From NCBI GenBank assembly GCA_009617715.1, contig VTFK01000548.1:1-64000 (forward strand): DNA of 64,000 nucleotides, given 5' to 3'. The translations under genes and the position numbers were made by a program. Positions 47,301 through 58,007 of the stretch are shown one piece after another. Positions within the stretch are counted from its first letter, which is position 1. The number at the start of each line of letters is the position of its first letter. The notes under the pieces are model-generated. The model had not been told where the DNA came from, ran no database searches, and saw only the letters and a program-made list of their open reading frames with translations. Source of the stretch: Plectrocnemia conspersa (Eukaryota; Arthropoda; Insecta; Trichoptera; Polycentropodidae).

Positions 47301-50010
47301 GAGTAATTTTTAAAAAGGGACTGTTTTGGGAAGTGCTTAAAAGCCGTTGACGCAAATATGCGTCATTGATAATATAAAGGATTTGAAATATATTCTAATG
47401 ATAATATTTCATGGCAAAAATCCAATATTAAAAAAAATTTTAGTTTATTGAAATATTTTGCGTCCATTGCAAAAATCTTGAATTTAGAACGATTACTTTA
47501 TAAGTTTAATGAAAGAGTTAAAAATATTATAACTTCATAAAAAAACAATGACTAGACGTGCATTAACACTTTTAATAATTTTTAGCAGCCAGTGTAGTGT
47601 TAATATTTAACTTTCGATTTCTTATATATTTTTATTTAATTAATCTTTATAAACATCCATATTTAAAATGATTGCATAATCGCCTATTCAGATTAACTCG
47701 TGGCTTGTATGTGGTCAATTTTATATTATTATGTTTGATAATTAATTTTTATGGCTATATGCTTTTTTGAAAAAAATTGAACTTCATTATAATTATTATG
47801 AATGATCTGATTATAAGCAAAATCTGACATTAAGTTTTTTATAGTATGTGTTAATATATTTTTTATATAATACTTAATAATTTTTATTACTATATTTTTA
47901 AAACTACACATGATAAAAACAAACTAGTATAATACAACTTAACCTGTAAATCAGAAAATTTAATTTTTGTGTAAAAAATGTTGTGTAACAATAATCGAGA
48001 AAAATGATAAAATTAAGCAAAAACTAAAATAAATATTATTGAAGCAATTTCTTTATACTGAAAATTTAAGATTACAAAAAATAAAAAATAATTTATCCGA
48101 ATGTTATTTGATAAACACGAAACTTTCAGGGTAAAACTTAAGATATAAGTTATCTTATCTTTGTGGCAGACAAAGTGTAAAATTATTGTAGTGTTTTTTT
48201 AATATAAGTATACCTTGGTATGCAATCGTTGTGAAGGCACAGGTATCGGCTCAGATATCAGAAGCGAAGAAGGCCTGCCGGGCGGGTCGCCTGGTGGGTC
48301 ACCGGAAGGTACTATAGGATGAGGCGGCATGTGTCGCGGAGAAGCCGACGGCAACTCGGCCGTTAGATCGCTCGGAAGATTCGATGGCACCAAAACAAAA
48401 TCTTCCTCAGGACTCGACGAGGTGCATTCCGGCACGTCAGCTGTAAAGATAACGTAATAATATAATAGATGACATTATTCCATATGGAACGTTCTATATA
48501 ACCTATGAAGGACATTGGCAGCATGCCTGATTCTTCAAACACTCGATTGTACATGGTTATTTCAATGTTATGCAATTGAGGAGCAAATTTGACGTATCGC
48601 AAGTGGATGAGAAATATATACACAAAACATTTGTTTACAGCGAGACCGGCCGCTGCCAAGTAACATCTGATAGCTTGGAAAAGTTCACGGTGAGTTTCAT
48701 TGAGAGATCTTGAACGCGTGCCAACAATGACGTATGTCATAATACAAACGGACTAAAAAACTTGGTGGTGTAAAAATATAAAAGTAAAGGTACCACATTC
48801 AAGGTTAAAATCTGCGATTCTGTACATAAAAGTCGGATACTGTAAGATATTATATACAAGAGAACTACTATTTACAAAGGATGTAAAATTACTACTATGT
48901 AAAGGGACTGAATAATACAAATGCACATGGTGCATTAAATTAAACTATAATTAATCGAAGCATTTTAGGATAGATTCAAGAGAAAATCAATATTACCTAA
49001 AGGTGGCGATTTCGAAACAGGAATTGGAGACGGCTTCGGAGTCATCGGAGCCACCGCTGCTGGCATTTCACGCGGCATCGGAAGAGGTACAGGCGGGCTG
49101 AGCGATGGTAGTTCATCTGTAACATTACAACAATGGTCAATACGAATATCATCGACAAAAATACAAATCTTGTCACAAAAGCTACCACTTGAGGGCGGAG
49201 GCTCAGGTCTTTGTAAAAAAGGATGATTGAAAAACACGCTGAACTCCATCCGGTCTCTGGCGGTCCTTCTAAGCAGACCGTAAAGCAAATCCGTTAATTC
49301 TGGACTCGTACCGACAGGTATTCTGAAATACAAATATGATTGTGATACGGTTTTGATATTACGGTTGAATTTGAGAGGAGGGCTTACTTTGGAGATAAAT
49401 TAATATTCTTCTCGTAAAACATTTTCAGAGCTTGCGGAGTGTGGGCTTGGAAAGGAGCTTTACCGGTGAGGCATTGGAATATAATTGTGCCCAAACTCCA
49501 GAGATCAGCTTTGGCGTCGTACTGGATCGACATTATCACTTCAGGAGCCTAAAAATGATAAAATCAGATACGTTAGACTTTTGTTAATATAGTCACCAGG
49601 TTGCAACAATCTTTCCCTTTCGAGATAATATTTATTTATAGTATTACCATATACATAGGAGAGCCGCACAATGTCGCAGCCATAACGCCATCTTGTAAAA
49701 ATCGAGCAAATCCAAAATCGGCTGAAATCAATGACGTTTTATATAATAGATCGCTAAATCTAGGTTAAATTTTAGTTATTGAAGTATAATTAGTACCAAT
49801 TTTGAGTCTGATCTCGCTCGGTTGAGGATGGTGTCGTCCGGCTATGTGCGACAATAATATATTTTGCGGTTTCAAGTCGCGATGTACGATTCCCATGTCG
49901 TGGAGGGCGCGCATGGCTCCAGCTAGTTGCCTCACGAACAATCGAATCGTGTCCTCGCTCAGGGTACCCATGGCTCCGAGATAGTCCGCCAAGTCGCCAC
50001 CATTGCAATA
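44335..50010 (-). CDS. Atg1: Atg1/ULK autophagy serine/threonine kinase, 5'-incomplete
   Basis: Fifteen minus-strand exons with matching phases: 50010-49797, 49721-49648, 49548-49388, 49322-49186, 49116-48997, 48440-48214, 47077-46955, 46884-46770, 46676-46575, 46333-46170, 46103-45980, 45030-44875, 44806-44679, 44608-44473 and 44408-44335. Together they give about 684 residues. It begins at [15 protein letters not shown], just after the hinge. It shows [18 protein letters not shown] and [13 protein letters not shown] Pro/Ser-rich linker holds [12 protein letters not shown], matching the ULK1 LC3-interacting motif. The EAT/MIT C-terminal domain starts near [17 protein letters not shown] and ends at [12 protein letters not shown]. 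The kinase phosphorylates Atg13, FIP200 and Atg9 to start autophagy. The N-lobe (glycine loop, VAIK lysine; about 95 residues) was not found. A Tyr-starting first exon proves more exons upstream. Confidence 0.9.
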
Positions 50011-50310
50011 CTGTAAAGCAAAATAAAATATTTATTAGAACATTAGTTTTTTTTTATGCAGTTAAAATTTACTGGTGCTAATAGTTAATATATTAGGTTG
50101 TCCAATAAGTTTGTGCGGCTTTTTAGACAGTTCTGCATTTTATAATTATCATTAAATGTAATGTAATACATAGAAGATCGTTTGAACGAAAAAAACCAAA
50201 GGAACAATATCTGTGAATATTGAAGTAACTCCCAACATCGTCCCATTCTTGTGAGTATGCGATCTATTGTAGAATTTGTCCACGTCAAATCGTTTCATAG
50301 AACAAGGTAA
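50011..50310. repeat. Atg1 upstream intron with a solo mariner-type end
   Basis: The acceptor of the first visible Atg1 exon is TTTGCTTTACAG (50022-50011). At 50093-50125 a TA is followed by TTAGGTTGTCCAATAAGTTT and GTGCGG, which resembles mariner terminal repeats. No partner end or transposase was found in the next kilobase. Confidence 0.4.
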
Positions 50311-50439
50311 GAATTGCTTTTCAGGAAAAATAAAGTTTTAGTTCTGAGAACCACCTTCCTCTGCCAGATGCAAGATAACGGATTTACTTACTTGCCGCCA
50401 GGGAAGGATGAATTTCTTTTTTGTATTTGTATTTATTAC

Positions 50440-50757
50440 TTAGACGTCGCGTGGTTTGTACGTATGATGGGCGGTACAATGTGGTCACAGGAGCAAACGA
50501 TCTGTTTTTTAGAACTACTTCAGTCAGAGCCACGTATTTGGGACCCAAATAATAGGGGGCACAAAGACAAAAAAAAGGTCCATGATGCCTGAGTGCAAAT
50601 CCAATTAACAAATAAAATGCCAGTGGCGGAATTAAAAAAAAAAAAGAAAGATTTCCTTTTTGCCACTTACAGGAGCTATGATCGGAAAATAGCAGCGTCG
50701 CTAAAATCTGGACCATTTGGTTTTGATTTTTTTGTGTTCAAAACACGCACATAGTTA
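50440..50757 (+). pseudogene. MADF-domain pseudogene
   Basis: The frame from 50476 reads WSQEQTICFLELLQSEP, RIWDPNNRGHKDKKKVHDA, a TGA where MADF domains have Trp, then after NKMPVAELKKKK the pattern F.ATYRSYDRKIAASLKSG. This is the FLELLRSEP..WDP..KDHKNK..V..AW..V.ELKKK...LR.TYRR.. pattern of MADF DNA-binding domains, which are common in insect transcription factors and in PIF/Harbinger-associated proteins. The second half needs one A fewer in the A12 run at 50634-50645. A stop codon plus a frameshift make it a pseudogene or a transposon remnant. No downstream exon is seen. Confidence 0.65.
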
Positions 50758-50777
50758 TAATACGCACCAGAACGACC

Positions 50778-51374
50778 ACAATCTGACGGTATGGTGGAGC
50801 GACTAAACAGCACTCTTGGAGTGTATTTGTCCAAATTTGTGGATAAGGATCAGAAGAACTGGGACAAGTTGATCCCAATATTCTTGACGGCGTATCGGTT
50901 AGCAATCCACAAGACTACAGATGAGACCTCCCCCATCCCGCCCAAATGATGCTCGGAAGAGAAATCCACCTGCCGTCGGAAATATTTTGTGAACTGCCCC
51001 CGGAGTCAGAGCAGACGACGCTGCTCAAGGATGACTACCTTCCGAGTCTGAAAGGGCGCATGAAGACAATCGAATGAAAGCGCGCTACTACGTCAGGTCG
51101 ACGACTCGCCGATTCCAGGAAGGTGACCGGGTGTGACTTGTACAGTTTGCGTGGGTGTAAGCGTCGACGGAAAGTTGACGTCAGCTCGAAACTGACCCAG
51201 TCCTGGGAAGGGCCGTATACGATAGTCAACTGTCTCAACGAGGTGGTCTATCGAATCAAGAAAGCAAGTGCTCGAAAGTGTTTGGTAGTGCACATAGACA
51301 GACTAGCGACCTACAATGGAGTGTAGTGTATTTTCATGTTTTCGGTGTATTTGAAGATTTTGAGCGGGGGATAG
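50778..51374 (+). pseudogene. Gypsy-type integrase C-terminal fragment
   Basis: Frames in series read PQSDGMVERLNSTLGVYLSK, NWDKLIPIFLTAYRLAIHKT, then after a frameshift MLGREIHLPSEI and LLKDDYLPSLKGRMK. After another shift they read KLTQSWEGPYTIVNCLNEVV and KCLVVHIDRLATYNGV (ending 51326). This is the end of the Ty3/Gypsy integrase core and its C-terminal GPY/F domain. A purine tract GAGCGGGGGATAG (51362-51374) follows directly, as before a 3' LTR. Protease, RT and RNase H are absent. Confidence 0.82.
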
Positions 51375-51514
51375 TGTTGCAATCTGAGGGGTGAATATTG
51401 AGATGCCCGGGGTTTTGAAACCCCGACGGGTCCGGGTCCAATATTTTGGAAAATTCACCTCTTTCGTCCATTTTTGGGAGATTGAAAATATTTTTTTAAT
51501 CACAATTATAAAAT
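51375..51514 (+). repeat. Start of a Gypsy 3' LTR (inferred), cut by the next transposon
   Basis: TGTTGCAATC at 51375 directly follows the polypurine tract, the expected LTR start. The LTR continues through ACCCCGACGGGTCCGGGTCC but loses definition where the long inverted repeat of the next element begins (about 51515-51575). No second LTR was found, although 55030-55095 shares ACCCGG..CGGGTCGGGTCC features. Confidence 0.4.
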
Positions 51515-52269
51515 ATCACTGAGAAAAGTGCAATTTTCGCGATAGGTTTCGACCGATAGTTCAGAAGAGAACTACACTATATTTTTTTCTAACAGTCAGC
51601 GCATGTAAACAGTGCTCAACGCGTGACAATCACGTGTTCTTCAAAGAGAGCCTTCTAATTGGTCGTTCACTTGAACGGATCCACCCCCGAATACTATTTC
51701 AACAAGGTAGTATCGGTTTGCTGTGTTTTTTTAAAGTGTAAAAATGTCTTTTACGGACACCAATGCTAAAATTAACCCTTCCTTGAGTCTTCCTAAAAAA
51801 CGGACTAAAAGAAATCAAATATTTTTGAAAAAAAAAACACTATTTTAAATTGGAAAATCCCAACCAAATTATTGACAAAGTAACAACAAAGGCAGGAGTG
51901 CGAAAAAACGATTTATTGAATTATTCAAGAATATAAACATAATAATTAATTAAGCTGGCCAAAAACCAATCAGAGTCGGAAATTTCACGTTTTAGATTCT
52001 ATTGATGATTTTGATACAAAGTGATTCATCGTAAAATTCATTGATTTTAAAAAATATGAATTACCGAAAATTGACAAAATTCTTAGTCTTGTAAATGTAG
52101 ACGATGATTTGTCAAATTTTAAAAGGTCGAATTTCTATAAACTTTTAAAATCGTTAAACATGGAATATAAAAAACTTGATCAAAACAGTATATAAATAGA
52201 AAAAGAAGAAATTATTTAAGAAAAATATTATCGTATAGAAACGAAGGAAGAAAAATTTATCATCTAGAC

Positions 52270-53865
52270 CAGTGATTCCCAAAGTGGTCCCTACGGACCC
52301 CCAGGGGTCCCCGGGATCATTCAGGGGGTCCGTGCAAAATTAAAATTGATTTGGGGGTCCCTGAACAACGTCAGGGGGTCCGTGCAATGTTTAATATAAA
52401 ATAAAAAAATTGTGACACGTTTTTATTAATATGAAAGTTAAAATAAATAACAATGAATAAAAAAATCATAATAATTGTTATTTGCTAAATGTTTGGAAAC
52501 TGATACGAAAGGTGAAACGTTATTTACTGAATTAAAAAGATTTTTCGATGTAAAAGCTATACCCTTGACTATTATCATCTCTGTTGCTACTGATGGTGCT
52601 CCGGCAATGGTAGGACGACACCGAAGCATTCTGGCATACTTAAAACAAGCTATTAATGTATTATCGGTACATTGTGTTATTCATTGACATCATTTTCTCG
52701 CAAAAAACTTTAGTGAACGTTTGCATGAATCACTACATTATGTCATTAGAGCAGTTAATAAAATCAATAGGAATGCCTTAAATGCGAGATTATTTGCTCA
52801 ACTTTGTTTGAAAAATGATGATGACTAATGATTATAATCGTTTACAACTTAATACAGAAGTACGTTGGTTATCTAAAAGTGCATGTTTGGATCCCTTCTA
52901 TTCGCTCTTTGATTCAGTGTTGGAATTCCTGAAGAGTAAAGGCAATGATTTGCGTCACAATTTAAATATCTCAAAAAATAACATCGCTTATATGACTGAT
53001 TTATTTGCCAGATTTAACGAGACTAATTTGAAACCACAAGGTGACACATTCAATTTAATCAAAACTAAAAGTGTAATATCTGTGTTTGTTGCAAAACTTT
53101 TGCTGTACAAACAAAACTAGGGAAGAGGAGAATATTCTCAGTTTCCAATCTTTCAAAATTGCAAAATAGAGATGAAGATTTGTTTGCTTATTGTCAACAC
53201 TTAACATCGCTTCATTCGGACCCTAACCAAAGATAATCTTCACTTGGATATTCCCGACTGGGTGTTGAACCCTTTTGCAAGTAGTTAAACTCAGAGCACA
53301 AATACAGATGAATACATACTAATACAAGAGCAACTTATTGAATTATCTACAAATTAGGAGCTGAAACCAATGTTTTAACAAGGATACGACAATGTTCTGG
53401 TTACGAAAACAGATCCTAATTTTATATCCAGCATTATGGGTTATTGTACAGAAGCTGTTGGTTGATTTTCAGTCTTCCTATTTGGTAGAATGTGGATTCA
53501 GTGCCGTTATGAGCCTCATCAGAAAAAAGAAACCGACTAGAAATTAGTACTCGTGGGGATTTGAGGTTGCTACTCACAAACATTGAGCCGGACATAAATA
53601 CACTCATTACATCTTATCAGGTTCATCCAAGACATTTAATTTTTTTTTTAGTATTTTAAAACAAAAATTATAATTTTAATAAATACTTCTTAAACAAAAT
53701 GTTTTATTTATATTTTATTTTTACGTCACCATTTACCATTCAAGACATGAAAGTTAAATTTGTAATTTTTCTATTATGCATTTTTGTAGTTTTTCACCGG
53801 GGGTCCGTGGGCAAGTTTTGAGTATGAAAAGGGGTCCGTGGGCCAAAAGAGTTTGGGAACCACTG
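52270..53865 (+). mobile_element. hAT transposon with perfect 8-bp target duplication
   Basis: The ends are CAGTGATTCCCAAAGTGG at the left and, at the right, the complement CAGTGGTTCCCAAACTCTTT. ATCTAGAC flanks both sides (52262-52269 and 53866-53873), the 8-bp duplication expected for hAT. Subterminal regions repeat GGGGTCC(C/G)TG in both arms. At 1596 bp it is shorter than autonomous hATs, and the 5' part of the transposase (BED zinc finger and first catalytic block) is missing. Confidence 0.9.
52475..53560 (+). pseudogene. Truncated hAT transposase (ZBED5/FAM200-like)
   Basis: Frame 52475-52687 reads LFAKCLETDTKGETLFTELK, SVATDGAPAMVGRHRSILAY and LSVHCVIH. It continues after a stop in other registers as FLAKNFSERLHESLHYVIRA and VNKINRNALNARLFAQLC, then frame 52815-53120 (LNTEVRWLSKSACL, FDSVLEFLKSKGNDLRH, IAYMTDLFARFNETNLKPQG, TKSVISVFVAKL), and later DIPDWVLNPF. 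This order matches ZBED5/FAM200-type hAT transposases, with the (C/T)DGAPAM block carrying a catalytic Asp. Stops at 52685 and in the 52820s and a missing N-terminus make it dead. Confidence 0.85.
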
Positions 53866-54660
53866 ATCTAGACGAAACGTGGATAAATGCTGGACACACG
53901 GTAAAAAAAATATGGGTAGACAATATCGTGAAATCTGGCAAACAAGCTTTTTTCTGGCCTTTCGACTGGATTAAAGAAATCTTTCAGGTAAGGATATTTA
54001 TCTATATGCAAAAGAAGTTATCTTCTATTACATATATTTTTTAGGCAAAAGAATGAGACTTATCATTTCCCACATCGGATATTAAGACGGGTTTGTCCCA
54101 GATTTGCTATGGGCTTTTGAATAAAAAAAAGTAAAAATAAGAATCTAGAAAAAGTGAAAAAAATCCCACTATTTAATTAATCTGGGCGTTAATTAAAAAT
54201 TATGTAGCAACCAGAAATAATCATTTTAAATTTTCAGGAATGTATAAATTATTTTATGAGGCTTTTGGAACAATAACGCCAGAAATATGAGGTTAAAATT
54301 TATATGTGGGAATTAGATAGTGGTAGAATTAAATATTGAGTCATTTTTAATTAATGTAAACTCGAATTGATTCCTCATATCGATTTTATTTTTTTTTTTT
54401 AATAATTTGTTTTATATTTAGTATTTAAAATATGTTTTATTTATAATAATTTTTACGTATTTTCTAACTGTTTTTAAAATTAATGAAGTGTTTTATTTAT
54501 TAAAAAAATTTGTTCTGATTCAGCCCTTTCCTCAGCGATCACGTGAACCATGCGTGCATTTGTTATTGTCGACTGACTGTTGGAAAAAAATAGACTGTAA
54601 ATAAACTGCATTCCTTCGATTATAAAATGCATTTTTTTTATCAGTTTAGAATTCCCGAAT

Positions 54661-55503
54661 TCGTGGTGCGTCATATACCTTAATTATAATAGATGAATTC
54701 TCAAAAGGTATGCATAAAGTAAGCTGATAAGACGGGACAGGTAGTAGCGATTTACCCTTTGTGAATATTATTGATTGTAATATATATATTATATGTATAT
54801 ACTAGTTTTTTTTCATTATATCACCTAATTATGCGACCCACAGGTTTAGAAACACTGGTTAAATGATATACTTGACAGGTATTTATGCGAAAAATCATAA
54901 GGAAGCTACATTTCAATAAAATATTTTAATTGGTTTACAAGTTATAGGGAATTTACTAAAAAAGATAATTGTTTGCCACCAAGCAAAGTTCGGTAAATAA
55001 ACACCGGGCGATAAGCTGTTAAATATTAAATAAAACCCGGACCCGGCATGTTTTGCCCCCGGGTTTTAGAGTCATTACCCGACCGGGTCGGGTCCAGAAG
55101 CCCTTGCCTCTCGCCTTCGGGACGATTCCCGCGGAGATCGGCAGTTGGGACGCGTCAGTCCCGTTCTCATGATGCAGCGCTATCGCTCCTCAGTAATGTA
55201 CATGATTCCGTGCTTTCATTTCTCAAGGATCTGATGCAACGGCTTCACGTAACAATATATTATATTTATAGAAGTTATTGCTTGAAATTTAAAACGTAAA
55301 ATTGTATTACCCCGATGGTTATAGCTCTGCTAGATTTTTTATCTTATCAAAGAGCAAACTATGATAAGACCGTTATCTCTAGCCAACCCTTTTTATATCA
55401 TCATTTCAAGTCTTGTAGCGAAAGAATTTAGTTCGTAAAGCATTACCGTGTGAAATCTTCATTGTACCGTGTGAAATAATTCACCAAACAGTGAAAAACA
55501 ACA
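54661..55503. other. Upstream region of the LRR gene, with a GC-rich repeat-like block
   Basis: AT-rich except 55030-55260, where CCCGGACCCGGCATG, ACCCGACCGGGTCGGGTCC and a GC-rich stretch occur. The ACCCGG/GGGTCCGGGTCC flavour echoes 51415-51440, so this may be an LTR remnant. Near the gene, the repeated phrase CCGTGTGAAAT at 55448 and 55470 precedes the start codon. Confidence 0.4.
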
Positions 55504-58007
55504 ATGAAGAGTGTGATTAAAATTTCTCTACTGCTCTTGACCGTACTACATATACTGTAAGTACACATTTAAATACTATAATATAAATCCAATCTACAAT
55601 AAACCAACACTTTAGGAGTTATGTAAAAACACAAGACGAAGCCACTGAAACAACGGAAGATTCATACACTACAGAAGATGCAGCCGATGTCACAACGATG
55701 GAAGTGGAAATCCCACCAGAGGATGTACCATATAAAATCACGGAGATAGACGGAGTGAAAACTTTGTCGTACGTTTACGCCGAACAAATAGTAGCTCCCA
55801 CAATCAAAGACTTCGAAAGCATATCATCTATGATCTTGGACGATAACTCATTCATCGAGCTGTCTGATTTGACATTCCCGCAAGTACTCGTCAATTTGAA
55901 AACGCTCTCCGTGAGGAACAACGTGGTCACTACAATCAGTAAAACGGTGAGTCTCACTTTTACAACCAACATAATCCATCCTAAAATTCAAAGTATTTTT
56001 TCTTTTATTTGAATGGACCACATATGTAATTTTACAGAGCATTCCGATTATGTAGATACTTAGATAATTATATAAATTCGATACTATAGTGACACTAAAG
56101 GCTTTTCTAACATAAATAATTTTCATTATTTTATAATATTGTTTTCGGAAGTCCGTCCAAGATGTGAACGCTCATCGTTATAGTATTGGTGAGAAATATT
56201 TATGGGTAACCATGTGAAATTATACGTTGAATTAATTTTAATTTGTTGAGGAAAATGTAAAATATCACTTTCTTGTTTATTTTGTTTATTTCTATACATA
56301 TTTAACTCATAAATATAATAGCAGTTTTGGAATCACTCTCCAGGTTGAATATCTGTTTAATATAATATTTAAAAAAAAAATAGAATATTACAGGAATTGT
56401 TTTATTGATTACAAAAAACCACAACATGACAATAATTCATAATAAAAATATAGCACATTATAATTTTTAATTCAATTTTCAAAGTATGGTCTCTACTCTT
56501 AAAACAGCCCTGGTTTAGTATTGGTAACGTTCTCCTATGGGTGTAAACAAATCCGCGGAAAACTGTATAATATACAGTTTTCCGCGAATTTGTATATATA
56601 TATTTGTGCATACATGTACAATGTATGCATGCGTACACGCAGCTTTATTTCCAACACAACGATGATGAGCGTTAACATCTTGGATGGACTATAAGTATCT
56701 ACAACAAATAGATATATAAACAAGCAACGAAAAAGAAGCTACAATTTTTTTAGTTGAGTTCTTAAATTCTTTGAATATAAATTATCTACCTAATCATTGT
56801 TGAGTCCACCAAAATGTTTGATTGTAAAGGGATTGAACACACATATAAAGAATGTTTATTCCCAGATTAGCCAAGTTGGTACAGATTTACCCTGTTGTAA
56901 CGCATTGGGCTTATGCCTATTAGGTTACAACGGAAGATTTAAAAAAATAAAAATAACCGCAAAATAAATATAATTTAATATTATTTGTAAAATTCAAGAT
57001 CTTTGATCGACTTCCTAATTTGGAGACGTTGGACCTGAGCGACAATCATATCAATAAACTGACAGATGATTTAACAGCGAGCAACACACTTACAGAATTG
57101 ATATTGGACAACAACGCGCCAAAGTTGACCATATACCAGATTCCGAAGATGCCCAAGCTTAAAAAACTAGTCTTGTCCAACTGCAAGCTTACAAAGCTAC
57201 GGAAGGACGTCTTCGAGAATGTGCCAAATTTGGAAGAATTAGATTTGAACAGTAACGACATAAGCAACGATACTGTGAGTGAATACGGATGTGAGAAATT
57301 ATGCTGTAGCAATAATAAATAAGCATTACACGTTTATGAATTTCAGGTTACGATCGAGTCATTCAAAGGATTGTCTCATTTGAACAAGTTGATTTTGCCT
57401 GAGTCTGCAGCGAAAGACGAATTCATCGATGCTGTTTGTAAGGCGAACAGAAACTTGAAAGATATATGCATTGAAATTTGCGACGAAGCAAATCGCGTGT
57501 GCGTCATCAAAGATGGTTAGTATAATACAGATTTTTGAAACAATCCTATTTTATTAATTAAAACGTTCATGAACTTCAGATGAGGTAACTACATCAGTAG
57601 ACATTGGTGAGAGTACGATCATACCAGAAATAGTGGCCGAGGATCCCGAGATCAAAAAAACAGCCTATTCTATGGACAGTGTGGATGATCCAATAGTGAA
57701 GAATCTGGGCAAGAAGCACGCGATGAAAATCGAAGACGCTCCTGAAAACTCTGTGCCGGCCACATCGAGAACCGGAGTGACTACAAACGGAGTTAACTGG
57801 TCGACTATAGGAGCAGTGTTCGGTGTTTTCGTTGTCGTCATAGTAGGCGGAGTTTTAATCAGACGGAACTGGACGACCATCAAAGGCAAGTTTGGCTCTT
57901 CGGAAGAAAATAGTGCTTCAGCACCGAACGCTAGAAAGGAAAGATTATCAGAAAAGAGTCCCGAAGAGGTACCTCTTCAGATCAAGAACGAGCAAAATCC
58001 GGTCTAG
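55504..58007 (+). CDS. Leucine-rich-repeat type I membrane protein
   Basis: Five exons: 55504-55556, 55616-55946, 56999-57274, 57347-57515 and 57580-58007. Phases are consistent, giving 418 residues. The N-terminus is a signal peptide (MKSVIKISLLLLTVLHIL). An acidic Thr-rich stretch follows (ATETTEDSYTTEDAADVTT). Then come LRR units: LVNLKTLSVRNNVVTTI, LPNLETLDLSDNHINKL, LTELILDNNAPKL, MPKLKKLVLSNCKLTKL and VPNLEELDLNSNDI. A Cys-containing cap (ICIEICDEANRVCVIKD) ends the repeats. One transmembrane helix lies at about 350-370 (IGAVFGVFVVVIVGGVLI), with a 48-residue charged tail. Such proteins act in cell-surface recognition or adhesion, but I cannot name this one. The acceptor at 56998 (TTCAAG) is weak. 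No signalling domain is in the tail. Confidence 0.82.
56150..56690. mobile_element. Inverted-repeat element in LRR intron 2, 541 bp
   Basis: The left end AGTCCGTCCAAGATGTGAAC, continuing GCTCATCGTTATAGTATTGG, pairs with the right end (complement AGTCCATCCAAGATGTTAAC, then GCTCATCATCGTTGTGTTGG). That is about 40 bases with a 3-base indel and few mismatches. The interior is non-coding and holds a perfect 33-nt palindrome. No obvious target duplication was seen, so the superfamily is open. Confidence 0.75.
56554..56586. repeat. Perfect 33-nt palindrome
   Basis: CGCGGAAAACTGTATA, one central A, then TATACAGTTTTCCGCG: 16-bp arms without mismatch, centred at 56570. It lies inside the inverted-repeat element at 56150-56690. 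It is GC-capped in AT-rich surroundings and would form a stable hairpin. Confidence 0.85.
56870..56955 (+). repeat. SINE tail fragment in LRR intron 2
   Basis: AGTTGGTACAGATTTACCCT, GTTGTAACGCATTGGGCTTA and TGCCTATTAGGTTACAACGG, then an A-rich tail. It is the same 3' module as in the SINEs at 11105-11460 (minus) and 15475-15618 (plus). It ends about 45 bases before the exon acceptor at 56998. Confidence 0.6.

Larger units (their letters stand above)
51744..54140 (+). pseudogene. Tc1/IS630-family DDE transposase, interrupted
   Basis: ATG at 51744 (MSFTDTNAKINPSLSLPKK). Then, in broken frames, DKILSLVNVDDDLSNFKRSN and FYKLLKSLNMEYKKLDQNS (about 52070-52200). The catalytic-start segment is split by the hAT: codons ...KFI before 52270 rejoin LDETWINAGHTVKKIWVDN from 53866. 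A donor (CTTTCAG|GTAAGG at 53987/53988) and acceptor (TTTTTTAG at about 54044) suggest a small intron, followed by KRMRLIISHIG and DGFVPDLLWAFE. LDETW..AGHT is the first-Asp motif of this arthropod-common family. Several stops make it inactive. Confidence 0.7.
51515..54660 (+). mobile_element. Tc1/IS630-like transposon with long inverted ends, split by a hAT
   Basis: The outer inverted repeats share long blocks. The left block 51575-51636 (TATATTTTTTTCTAACAGTC, AGCGCATGTAAAC, ATCACGTG) pairs with the right block 54537-54597 (complement AGTCTATTTTTTTCCAACAG, TCAGTCGAC, CATGGTTCACGTGATC). Between them is a decayed DDE transposase (separate entry) interrupted by the hAT at 52270-53865. Without the insertion the element is about 1.5 kb. 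Exact ends and target duplication could not be fixed; the limits given are approximate. Confidence 0.6.

Noticed and set aside
48363..48740. 125-codon minus frame running through an Atg1 intron
   Set aside because: It crosses the acceptor at 48441 and reads the Atg1 exon out of frame; the intronic part has no family match.
50035..55500. Search for Atg1 N-lobe motifs (GHGAFA, VAIK) on the minus strand
   Set aside because: No codon string compatible with these motifs was found; reported as missing and not forced.
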